From a virus, in IMG/VR virus record IMGVR_UViG_3300037882_001652, positions 1 to 21,606 of that record: DNA of 21,606 nucleotides, one strand, 5' to 3'. The notes below the pieces were generated by a model that worked only from the letters and a program-made list of their open reading frames with translations, was not told the DNA's origin and searched no databases. Positions 6,534 through 11,781 of the stretch are shown here, piece after piece; within the stretch, counting starts at the first letter, position 1, and every line of letters begins with the position of its first letter. A program made the translations under genes and the position numbers.

Positions 6534-6752
6534 TCACGCCTTCGGGCAGAACAGGAACACCGATCGTTCCAACTGCTTTTCGCCCAGGACCAGAAACGAC
6601 CCGTCAACCAACTCAATCGACAAGCTCGCAACATCACCAAGCGAGGACCGAAACTTGCTTGCCCATTCTTCGAGCTGTTCCCGCGTGGCCCCCGGCCCGT
6701 AAATCTTCGCGCTGAACTCCAATCCATCAATCAGAATCTTCATCACGGACAT
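6534..6752 (-). CDS. Cassette 11 small protein, unknown function
   Basis: 72 residues from the ATG at 6752 with GGGAGGAGC upstream; a second ATG three codons on (6743) is also possible. Alpha/beta protein: a first strand (MKILIDGLEFSAKIYG), a helix (TREQLEEWASKFRSSL), and strands (LSIELVDGSFLVLG). No recognised family. The start lies 18 bases outside attC-11, and the stop four bases from the attC-10 core. Confidence 0.75.
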   Translation of the reverse strand: MSVMKILIDGLEFSAKIYGPGATREQLEEWASKFRSSLGDVASLSIELVDGSFLVLGEKQLERSVFLFCPKA

Positions 6753-6769
6753 CGCTCGCTCCTCCCGCA

Positions 6770-6853
6770 GTAGAACAACAAAATGCACCCGAGCGAACCA
6801 GCCGTCATCGCTCACCGGGCGTCGCTCGCGCCGGGTGATTTTGGTCGTTATGC
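6770..6853 (+). other. attC-11
   Basis: R'' GTAGAAC, left arm AAAATGCACCCGAGCGA, right arm CGCGCCGGGTGATTTT, R' GTTATGC. Extra G and A on the left arm, giving plus polarity. Confidence 0.83.
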
Positions 6854-6854
6854 C

Positions 6855-7457
6855 TCAAAACATCCGCATCTGAAAGTCTGGCTTTCTTCGTTCCGCCAGA
6901 CAAATCGTGTCGTTGTGCGCCGCGCCGTGGCAGCACAACAACACCTCGACAATCTCGAACCCATGCTTCAAGCCCATCCCGGCGCTGTTCCAACCGAAGC
7001 TCAACACCACGGCATCCTCGGTCAGCACTTCCATCAACGCAGCCTTCACGCGGGCGTACAACGCCGCGTTCTGTGTTTCCTTCATCCCGACCGTCAGGCC
7101 AGCTTCCTTGTAGCACTCGCTGATCTGTCGCGGGGAATACGGCGGGTCCATGATCGCCACGTCGCACTTCACGCCCCGCGTGGCCAGCATCCGAAGGAAG
7201 TCTTCCGCATCCATGTGATGCTCGGCTTCCGTCTTAGGATTCAGGTCATTGGTATGGGTTGCCCATCGCTTGTTCCTCGCAAACGGGTCACATGACTCGG
7301 TTGCGTCATCCAAGTATCTCCGCACGAACTCACCGATCGGCGGCACGCTGAACGTGTCTGCCGAAGGCATCGCCCACACCCGCGAAAAAGAAGGCATAAC
7401 AAGCCGTTCGACCGGACGGCGAGCAACTTGCGGTTCAATCGTTTCTGTGCCTTCCAT
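6855..7457 (-). CDS. Adenine-type DNA methyltransferase (DPPY motif)
   Basis: 200 residues, ATG at 7457 in the attC-12 loop behind GAAGGAACGAC. The attC-encoded leader is MEGTETIEPQVARRPVERLV. Body: PPIGEFVRRYL, a CDPFARN segment at about 56-62 followed by THTNDLNP that resembles a degenerate SAM-binding motif I, then VAIMDPPYSPRQ with the catalytic DPPY at 104-107, and a C-terminal half with strands typical of the Rossmann fold (AVVLSFGWNS). This order fits small phage N6-adenine (or N4-cytosine) methyltransferases. No restriction partner is present; likely modifies phage DNA. Motif I is weak, so activity should not be assumed. Confidence 0.87.
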   Translation of the reverse strand: MEGTETIEPQVARRPVERLVMPSFSRVWAMPSADTFSVPPIGEFVRRYLDDATESCDPFARNKRWATHTNDLNPKTEAEHHMDAEDFLRMLATRGVKCDVAIMDPPYSPRQISECYKEAGLTVGMKETQNAALYARVKAALMEVLTEDAVVLSFGWNSAGMGLKHGFEIVEVLLCCHGAAHNDTICLAERRKPDFQMRMF

Positions 7458-7499
7458 GTCGTTCCTTCATCGCGCCGCAGCTTACCTTGGACGTTCGAC
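7394..7499 (+). other. attC-12
   Basis: R'' GCATAAC, left arm TTCGACCGGACGGCG, right arm CGCGCCGCAGCTTACC, R' GTTCGAC. The loop contains AAGGA and ATG of the DPPY methyltransferase on the minus strand. Confidence 0.9.
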
Positions 7500-7500
7500 C

Positions 7501-7977
7501 TCAAACCATATTTTCGTAGATCGCTTGAATTCGGCCTTTCCACTCCGGCCGGTAATCCAATTCGCCGCATGACTCAGTCAGCAACGGGTTGCCGCCAGCG
7601 TTCATCATACGGTGCAGGCAATAGGCATCATGCTCCGTCTTGATGCCGTGTTCCTCAATGTCCTCAAGCTGGCGTTCGACGCCGAAGTCCGTGAAGGTGA
7701 AGTCCAGTGGTGTTCCGCATTTCTCACAATGTGGCGGCGAATCCTCTTCACCCGTCCATCCGCCGTCGATTCTCTTCCGAAAGAGCTTCTTCGCACACTG
7801 AAGGCAATAGGTGCCTTCGTGCGTGCCGGACTCGTCCCAATACGGGTTGCTCAGAGTTCGCTCGCACCTGTCTGCCGCTTCGCGCGTCGCCTCAACCAGC
7901 AATCGAGCAAAAGAGGTCGAACAAGCGGTTCCAGCCGACGCCCGACTCACTGGCGGTTCGATGGTTTTCGTGTTCAT
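7501..7977 (-). CDS. Cassette 13 zinc-ribbon protein
   Basis: 158 residues from the ATG at 7977 in the attC-13 loop, with AAGGA upstream. The leader MNTKTIEPPV matches other leaders, but the frame then crosses the arm in a different phase (SRASAGTACSTS). A zinc ribbon is formed by YCLQC (about 57-61) and CEKC (about 84-87), separated by a basic/acidic linker; the C-terminal half is acidic and helical. Zinc ribbons of this type occur in small phage DNA- or RNA-binding proteins; no specific function. The stop lies one base beyond the attC-12 core. Confidence 0.8.
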   Translation of the reverse strand: MNTKTIEPPVSRASAGTACSTSFARLLVEATREAADRCERTLSNPYWDESGTHEGTYCLQCAKKLFRKRIDGGWTGEEDSPPHCEKCGTPLDFTFTDFGVERQLEDIEEHGIKTEHDAYCLHRMMNAGGNPLLTESCGELDYRPEWKGRIQAIYENMV

Positions 7978-8025
7978 TGAAGTCTGTCCTTTATCGCGGG
8001 CGACGGCTGAACCTGATCGTTAGGA
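7916..8025 (+). other. attC-13
   Basis: R'' GTCGAAC, left arm TTCCAGCCGACGCCCG, right arm CGGGCGACGGCTGAACC, R' GTTAGGA. The arms pair with an A:A mismatch rather than a bulge. The loop holds AAGGA and ATG of the zinc-ribbon gene. Confidence 0.88.
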
Positions 8026-8038
8026 ATTGGAAAACACC

Positions 8039-8419
8039 ATGAAGCGTGATATGGATTTGATTCGCAAGATCGCTTTCGCCATCGAAGACTCCTCGTCAGC
8101 CATCGACTCGAATTCGCTTGCCATTGACGGCTTCACCCAAGAACAAATCGCCTACCACTGCGAGCTTATGAACGAATCGGGGCTGCTTCATGCCATCGAC
8201 GTTTCTCACTTGCAGTCCAAGTTTGCCGAATTTCAAATCAATCGGCTGACCGCCAAAGGTCACGATTTCACAGACGCCGCGAGAAGCGACACAATCTGGA
8301 AAAAAGCGACAACAAAAATTGCGTCCACGGTTGGCGGTGTCACGATCGATGTCCTGATTCAATACCTCAAAACTCAGGCGTTAGCCTCGCTTGGACTTTC
8401 AACGCCAAGCGATGGCTGA
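8039..8419 (+). CDS. DUF2513 family protein (plus strand)
   Basis: 126 residues, ATG at 8039; the AGGA at its ribosome site comes from the GTTAGGA core of attC-13. The N-terminus MKRDMDLIRKIAFAIED is typical of DUF2513, a family of small winged-helix-like proteins common in phages and mobile elements. Then GFTQEQIAYHCELMNESGLL and LTAKGHDFTDAARSDTIW, the usual helix-turn-helix and wing region, and a C-terminal segment (VGGVTIDVLIQYLK). It is one of four cassette genes in the normal orientation. Its end overlaps a convergent minus-strand gene by 46 bases. Confidence 0.9.
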   Translation: MKRDMDLIRKIAFAIEDSSSAIDSNSLAIDGFTQEQIAYHCELMNESGLLHAIDVSHLQSKFAEFQINRLTAKGHDFTDAARSDTIWKKATTKIASTVGGVTIDVLIQYLKTQALASLGLSTPSDG

Positions 8420-8574
8420 CGTGGAATAATCAATGTGATCGTCAGCTCGTCCGCGCTAAGTGGTTCTTTTCGTTGGAGCGTAAACGATTTGATCCCTTCA
8501 ACAACACTCATTGACTCCGCATCAACCACCTCAGCGGTATCGGGTCGCCCATCGTACCTCAGTGTTAATCGCAT
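8374..8574 (-). CDS. Cassette 14 small protein (minus strand), unknown
   Basis: 66 residues from the ATG at 8574, with AGGA eight bases upstream and nine bases outside attC-14. Beta-rich (LTLRYDGRPDTAEVV, then ELTITLIIPRQP). The C-terminal ~14 codons are antisense to the end of the DUF2513 gene. It is the second case, with cassette 4, of a cassette carrying two convergent genes. No family recognised. Confidence 0.65.
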   Translation of the reverse strand: MRLTLRYDGRPDTAEVVDAESMSVVEGIKSFTLQRKEPLSADELTITLIIPRQPSLGVESPSEANA

Positions 8575-8582
8575 AAGACAAT

Positions 8583-8672
8583 TCCTAACAAGTCGGTCAA
8601 CGTGAGCCGCCGATCACGTCGCTTGAAGTGGTGGCCATTTTGGCGGCGGCCACGTTACCTTGGTCGTTGGGC
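8583..8672 (+). other. attC-14
   Basis: R'' TCCTAAC, left arm GGTCAACGTGAGCCGCCG, right arm GGCGGCGGCCACGTTACC, R' GTTGGGC. Extra A on the left arm. The 10 bases after R' match those after attC-2. Confidence 0.94.
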
Positions 8673-8770
8673 GGCAGAATCTCGCTGCGTCTGTCTGTTC
8701 CGGAAGGCAATTAGCATCCATAGCCAACTGCGATCCCAAGAACAAACCACAAACACAACTCCACCATCAG

Positions 8771-9133
8771 ATGAATGAATTTACCATTCGCCTCTCCGTC
8801 TTCATTGTCGGCACGTTCCTTGGTCACTGGTTTGCCGTCCATCGCGAACGCCGGAAGGAATTCAATGAGATTGCCGACCGGATTTTCAGGCAACTGGACA
8901 ACCAGTTGCGCTGCCCTAGCACAAGCAATGTCATCACAGAGGACGACATCCGCATGCTGCGGAGAATGATGTCTCAGTGGCAGCGGCGTCGCTTCGACAA
9001 AGCCCTGAACGAATACGACCAAGACACAGGCGACACCAATCAGCGATATCACGACTTTCACATGGCCTACATTGATGGCGAGAAAGTCAAGAAAGCGGCC
9101 ACAAAGCTCTTGAAGTGGTTTCCTCATCGGTAG
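8771..9133 (+). CDS. Cassette 15 membrane-anchored protein (plus strand)
   Basis: 120 residues from the ATG at 8771; no good ribosome site is seen, and the frame is open further upstream to 8660. Residues about 6-22 (IRLSVFIVGTFLGHWFA) form one membrane segment, followed by a basic, helical cytoplasmic domain (HRERRKEFNEIADRIF, then RMLRRMMSQWQRRRF). Single-pass proteins of this kind are frequent in cassettes and phage accessory regions. A 138-codon minus-strand frame over the same bases is judged a shadow because it lacks a start site and has less protein-like composition. Confidence 0.68.
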   Translation: MNEFTIRLSVFIVGTFLGHWFAVHRERRKEFNEIADRIFRQLDNQLRCPSTSNVITEDDIRMLRRMMSQWQRRRFDKALNEYDQDTGDTNQRYHDFHMAYIDGEKVKKAATKLLKWFPHR

Positions 9134-9222
9134 TCCTCCGCAACCATCACACGATCAAGACAAAAGACACGCCCAACAATCGCGTCAACCGGAGACCGCC
9201 TCCGGCCGTTCTCTGTCTTCAG
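9124..9222 (-). pseudogene. Start-lost relic of a minus-strand attC-initiated gene
   Basis: In attC-15 the loop reads CTGAAGACAGAGAACG where attC-16 reads ATGAAGACAGAGAACG; the ATG has become CTG. The frame then runs through the arm (RRRSPVDAIVG, the usual leader pattern) for 33 codons and stops inside the end of the plus-strand cassette 15 gene. It looks like an abandoned start left when the body of the cassette was replaced by a plus-strand gene. Confidence 0.5.
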
Positions 9223-9260
9223 CGTCAACCGGGCTGTCCCGGTTACGCTGGACGTTATGC
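9171..9260 (+). other. attC-15
   Basis: R'' GCCCAAC, left arm GTCAACCGGAGACCG, right arm TGTCCCGGTTACGC, R' GTTATGC. Extra A on the left arm. The loop is a close copy of the attC-16 loop but with CTG in place of the ATG. Confidence 0.9.
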
Positions 9261-9262
9261 GG

Positions 9263-9451
9263 CTACGATGTTCGACAGCCGCACTTGATACATTTCCCAT
9301 TGTCCGTCGGTCCGGCCATCGCCAATGCCTGAACCTTACCGCACGATTCACATTTCACGTCCGCGTTCAACCAATGGTGGCCCTTGCGTATTTCGTCCGC
9401 CGTGAATCCTGCCTGTTCTTCCGGCACGTTGTGCTTCGGGTACAGTTTCAT
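9263..9451 (-). CDS. Cassette 16 gene C: zinc-ribbon protein
   Basis: 62 residues, ATG at 9451 with GGAGG upstream, third gene of a three-gene cassette. Two CxxC pairs (CESC at about 34-37 and CIKC at about 54-57) form a small zinc ribbon; the first half is helical (TADEIRKGHHWLN). Such small zinc proteins are frequent in phage early regions. The TAG stop lies within eight bases of the attC-15 core. Confidence 0.82.
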   Translation of the reverse strand: MKLYPKHNVPEEQAGFTADEIRKGHHWLNADVKCESCGKVQALAMAGPTDNGKCIKCGCRTS

Positions 9452-9462
9452 CAGCCACCTCC

Positions 9463-9537
9463 TTATTTCCAGAACAACCACGACACAATCGCCGCAATCA
9501 CAAGCCCGCTCAACATTCCAGCCGTGAACAGCAACAT
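9463..9537 (-). CDS. Cassette 16 gene B: 24-residue membrane peptide
   Basis: ATG at 9537 with GGAGTG at ideal spacing, and TAA at 9463-9465; the next gene's GGAGG begins right after the stop. The product is almost entirely one hydrophobic helix (MLLFTAGMLSGLVIAAIVSW, then LFWK). The binding site overlaps the stop of gene A, so the three genes form a tightly packed operon. Too short for family search by eye; a small membrane regulator or toxin-like peptide are both possible. Confidence 0.6.
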   Translation of the reverse strand: MLLFTAGMLSGLVIAAIVSWLFWK

Positions 9538-9541
9538 GGCA

Positions 9542-9781
9542 TCACTCCCGCGAAATTCCTGCCCACGCATCAAACGGCTTCCACGAAGCGACAAACGCCG
9601 AAATTGTCGCATCCAAAAAGAATCGACCATCAATCACCGCCAGCGCCTGATTCGCCAGCAACAAAAGGCACATCACCGGGAATCCAACACACCAGAAAGC
9701 CATCCACCACACGCACAATCGGAAGAAACCAAAACGCCGCATAACAAGCGGAGCCGTCGTTGGCGCGTTCTCTGTCTTCAT
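9542..9781 (-). CDS. Cassette 16 gene A: membrane protein
   Basis: 79 residues, ATG at 9781 in the attC-16 loop behind GGAGAGGTGG. The leader MKTENAPTTAPLV is followed by a basic-aromatic segment (MRRFGFFRLCVWWMAFW) leading into a hydrophobic stretch (CVGFPVMCLLLLANQALAV); a C-terminal amphipathic segment may also touch the membrane. Unknown function. First gene of the three-gene cassette operon. Confidence 0.75.
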   Translation of the reverse strand: MKTENAPTTAPLVMRRFGFFRLCVWWMAFWCVGFPVMCLLLLANQALAVIDGRFFLDATISAFVASWKPFDAWAGISRE

Positions 9782-9819
9782 GGTCCACCTCTCCGGCCCG
9801 CTTACCCTTTGCGTTAGCC
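9739..9819 (+). other. attC-16 (shortened left arm)
   Basis: R'' GCATAAC is followed at once by AAGCGGAGCCG, without the usual 5-6 base spacer, while the right side is complete (CGGCCCGCTTACC, then CTTTGC, then R' GTTAGCC). The site looks like one with a small internal deletion and may recombine poorly. Confidence 0.75.
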
Positions 9820-10035
9820 ATACCGCGAACATCGAGTCGCGTACACGACGACGCCACTTTCAATCGGCTTTTCGCGACTGTCCGCGTCGAGCATTCCGCG
9901 TATATCGTGCTGAACACAGACGACTATCCAGTGTCCGTTGTTAGCATCGAGTCGCTCGCCGACTCGCGGCGAAATAACGGACTGATACGTTCCAACTGGC
10001 ATGTCTTTTTCGTCAATCACAAAAACATCGAACAT
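9814..10035 (-). CDS. Cassette 17 small protein, unknown function
   Basis: 73 residues, ATG at 10035 immediately beside the R'' of attC-17; ribosome site not evident, and a TTG three codons upstream is possible. Beta-rich (MFDVFVIDEKDMPVG, then GHWIVVCVQHDIRG), ending in a short basic tail. The TAA stop is the TTA of the attC-16 core. No family recognised. Confidence 0.7.
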   Translation of the reverse strand: MFDVFVIDEKDMPVGTYQSVISPRVGERLDANNGHWIVVCVQHDIRGMLDADSREKPIESGVVVYATRCSRYG

Positions 10036-10126
10036 GGCTAACAAGCCGTTCCAGCACGAGGCGGCGATGGCGCGGGTTACGGTAGTTCAGTCGGTCGCGC
10101 CGCCCGGCTGAACTTGGTCGTTATGC
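10036..10126 (+). other. attC-17
   Basis: R'' GGCTAAC, left arm TTCCAGCACGAGGCGGCG, right arm CGCCGCCCGGCTGAAC, R' GTTATGC. Extra A on the left arm. R' supplies the stop of the cassette 18 gene. Confidence 0.92.
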
Positions 10127-10648
10127 CGGAAGAAACACGGTTCCACCGGCAGCCTTGACCTTCGCAATGAACTCATCAAGCGTCGTTCCAGCATGAATCA
10201 CGACCGGCGGACTGATCCCGCTTGTTCGCAACCACGCAATCGCACCTGCGTTGATTTGTTCGACACTACAATTGCTGTTGGTGCATCCGCTGCTTGGCGT
10301 CTCAAATGGCCCGTCCCATGCAATCATCGTGACTTCAAACGCTGGCGTCCCATCCTCGTTCCAGTCCTTCACGCAACTCTGGCATCGACACACTTCACCG
10401 GCTTCCATCCGCGTTTGCGTTCCCGGCTTCCATCCGCGTTTCGCTTTCGGGTCATTGCGGTGTGCTGGTTCATTGTGCCAACACGGCCCGTATGGCCTTC
10501 CGGCGTTGTGCTCATAGGGCGCGTCATTCCAGTCGTCGCCCCACTGCTCACCCAACGGCTTGGTTGTAAAAAACGCCCAGCATCCATCTACGTAACAAAG
10601 AACCGGCATACCAAGTCGTTCCACCGGGTGAAATTTGTGCGCTATCAT
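10121..10648 (-). CDS. Phage-type protein with WGDDWNDAPYEHNAG motif
   Basis: 175 residues from the ATG at 10648, or 162 from the ATG at 10610. The segment FFTTKPLGEQWGDDWNDAPY plus EHNAG is a hallmark of a widespread family of small phage proteins of unknown function, and is the strongest sign that cassettes carry phage genes. A cysteine-rich middle (VCRCQSCVKD, then CTNSNC) may bind metal. The C-terminal part forms a small alpha/beta unit. The N-terminus HPVERLG comes from a half attC (10607-10640). The TAA stop is the TTA of the attC-17 core. Confidence 0.85.
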   Translation of the reverse strand: MIAHKFHPVERLGMPVLCYVDGCWAFFTTKPLGEQWGDDWNDAPYEHNAGRPYGPCWHNEPAHRNDPKAKRGWKPGTQTRMEAGEVCRCQSCVKDWNEDGTPAFEVTMIAWDGPFETPSSGCTNSNCSVEQINAGAIAWLRTSGISPPVVIHAGTTLDEFIAKVKAAGGTVFLPA

Positions 10649-10799
10649 TCAATGAATATCGGCCAAGCTTCTTGCATCCGCATTCACACTCATATTCCCC
10701 GCGTTTGGCCACATCAATTGAACTCCGTACTCGTCTCGTCACGATCACGTTGCGGATATGCACCCATTTGTGTCGATGTGTACTCGCAACCGAAGTCAT
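10548..10799 (-). pseudogene. Probably truncated small zinc protein overlapping next gene
   Basis: Start ATG at 10799 with a distant GGGAG. The first ~52 residues read as a real small protein (STHRHKWVHIRNVIVTRRV, then YECECGCKKLGRYSLN), with a possible zinc site. Past about 10645 it runs out of frame through the half attC and the next gene for 100 bases. The gene seems to have lost its natural end, together with half an attC, by a deletion that joined two cassettes. Confidence 0.5.
10607..10640 (+). other. Half attC inside cassette 18
   Basis: GCATACCAAGTCGTTCCACC, then GGGTG, matches the R'' plus left arm of other sites (GCATAAC..TTC.ACCGG), but no complementary right arm or GTTRRRY follows. 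It marks a fused cassette. Confidence 0.55.
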
Positions 10800-10825
10800 T
10801 GGCCATCCGCTCCCCGAATCCGCAC

Positions 10826-10911
10826 GGCGAACAAAACACCGGTGCGGAGCCGATCAAGGTACACTCGATCATCGCAGGCTTATCGCGGCCCGCACAGTTC
10901 TGTCGTTAGCT
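10826..10911 (+). other. attC-18
   Basis: R'' GGCGAAC, left arm CCGGTGCGGAGCCG, right arm CGGCCCGCACAGTT, R' GTTAGCT. Extra A on the left arm. R' supplies the stop of the cassette 19 gene. Confidence 0.82.
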
Positions 10912-11172
10912 GTCACCCCACGGAAGCAACTCATCACTCGCCTTCGGCAACGGCCAGAACCGAGAATCCCAACCAGCCAGCCTCACCGCTGAATCGAACG
11001 ACCAATCAAAACACCACGTTAGCCGGTGAGATAATTGACGAATCGTCAACGGGACGATTGCCCCGACGTACAGCAAAACCAGCAACGGAATCGCAACAAA
11101 CCGGAAGACAAAACAAGGCCAGCCAACAAGCTGCTCAACAGGAGCCGAATCAACGGCGCTCGTGTTTTTCAT
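10906..11172 (-). CDS. Cassette 19 membrane protein
   Basis: 88 residues, ATG at 11172 in the attC-19 loop behind GGAGAGAAGTC. The leader is MKNTSAVDSAPVEQLVG. Then one hydrophobic segment (about 19-43: FVFRFVAIPLLVLLYVGAIV) and a Trp-rich amphipathic C-terminal part. Probably a small inner-membrane protein; function unknown. TAA is formed by the attC-18 core. Confidence 0.78.
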   Translation of the reverse strand: MKNTSAVDSAPVEQLVGWPCFVFRFVAIPLLVLLYVGAIVPLTIRQLSHRLTWCFDWSFDSAVRLAGWDSRFWPLPKASDELLPWGDS

Positions 11173-11207
11173 GACTTCTCTCCGGCCCGGTTATTTTGGC
11201 GTTCACT
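11121..11207 (+). other. attC-19
   Basis: R'' AGCCAAC, left arm CTCAACAGGAGCCG, right arm CCGGCCCGGTTATT, R' GTTCACT. Extra A on the left arm. The loop holds GGAGAG and ATG of the cassette 19 gene. Confidence 0.88.
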
Positions 11208-11210
11208 GGG

Positions 11211-11354
11211 CTACATCGACCATTGACGAATTTCCATTGGCCCAATTCTGAGCCACCATTTGTATTGCAGATTTTTCGCGGCGTGAATATTTCGACCGAA
11301 GCACCACGGCCACGCCTGCCATTGCCAATACCACGCAACTTCAATTCCTTTCAT
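11211..11354 (-). CDS. Cassette 20 Trp-rich small protein
   Basis: 47 residues, ATG at 11354 with AGGAA five bases upstream, and TAG at 11211-11213. Very rich in tryptophan and aromatic residues (MKGIEVAWYWQWQAWPWCFG), with basic residues after it. Similar tiny aromatic proteins occur in phages but I recognise no family. It begins 26 bases outside attC-20. Confidence 0.6.
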   Translation of the reverse strand: MKGIEVAWYWQWQAWPWCFGRNIHAAKNLQYKWWLRIGPMEIRQWSM

Positions 11355-11379
11355 GCCGTTTCCTACTATGGTACGCCGC

Positions 11380-11454
11380 AGCGAACAAAAAGATGCAGCC
11401 GAGTTTGCGTCGTCTCTCAACTGTCTCCCGGCATGGTTATATTTGCCGTTATAT
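11380..11454 (+). other. attC-20 (degenerate, last of the array)
   Basis: R'' AGCGAAC, left arm ATGCAGCCGAG, right arm CCCGGCATGGTTATA, R' GTTATAT. Short (75 bases) and less symmetric than the others, but extra left-arm bases keep plus polarity. Confidence 0.6.
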
Positions 11455-11481
11455 GGATGCTCCTTGCACGTCCCGAAACCA

Positions 11482-11781
11482 CTATTTGCCGTCTACTGCA
11501 TCTACAGGCGGTTCGCCGCGAGAGTTGAAAGACATGTAGTTTCCATAATACCCATTCGATGAATTGCGATGGAGAATCGAGACGCTGCCAAGATCCCCAA
11601 GGAATAGCACCGCCGTTACCTCGTCTACTTCCTGAGACGTTGGATGCGACGGAAAGGTAATCTCTTCGCTCTTGCCTGTTAGTTTCGGCTCACCATTCAA
11701 GCGTACTGCGTCTACAAACGCATCCGAGCAGCAATCGCCCTCAACGTTGATTTCGATCCATCCACCTTCCTTGACTTGCAA
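11482..11781 (-). CDS. Unknown protein, probably lacking its true start
   Basis: 99 codons open from a TTG at 11781, directly after an in-frame TGA; no ATG or binding site is present. The sequence is protein-like, beta-rich (GWIEINVEGDCCSDAF, then VDEVTAVLFLGDLGSVSIL). Its 5' end coincides with a TTGCAA palindrome from which another start-less frame runs rightwards. It is most likely a cassette gene truncated at its 5' end by a rearrangement. Confidence 0.5.
   Translation of the reverse strand: MQVKEGGWIEINVEGDCCSDAFVDAVRLNGEPKLTGKSEEITFPSHPTSQEVDEVTAVLFLGDLGSVSILHRNSSNGYYGNYMSFNSRGEPPVDAVDGK

Larger units (their letters stand above)
1792..11454 (+). mobile_element. Integron cassette array without integrase (CALIN-like), about 20 cassettes
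   Basis: Around 20 sites of mostly 75-126 bases recur every 300-800 bases. Each has RYYYAAC, an L''-like arm, a variable loop, a complementary arm, and GTTRRRY. The left arm almost always has an extra A (for example GGAGCC opposite GGCC), the extrahelical base that sets attC polarity, so all point in the plus direction. Arms share little sequence across the array beyond the core pattern, as expected for cassettes of different origin. No tyrosine recombinase is encoded in the window. Contents are about 22 minus-strand and four plus-strand genes, all short, with one to three per cassette. The array sits between minus-strand phage genes. Confidence 0.9.

Noticed and set aside
8379-8385. GTTAGCC within the DUF2513 gene as an attC core
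   Set aside because: It lies in coding sequence without arms on either side; chance match.
8711-9127. 138-codon minus-strand frame over cassette 15
   Set aside because: No ribosome site at its start, and the plus-strand frame gives a more protein-like membrane-anchored product.
1792-11454. Regularly spaced similar repeats as a CRISPR array
   Set aside because: The repeats are 75-126 bases, imperfect, palindromic with variable loops, and separated by 300-800 bases of coding DNA; they fit attC sites.
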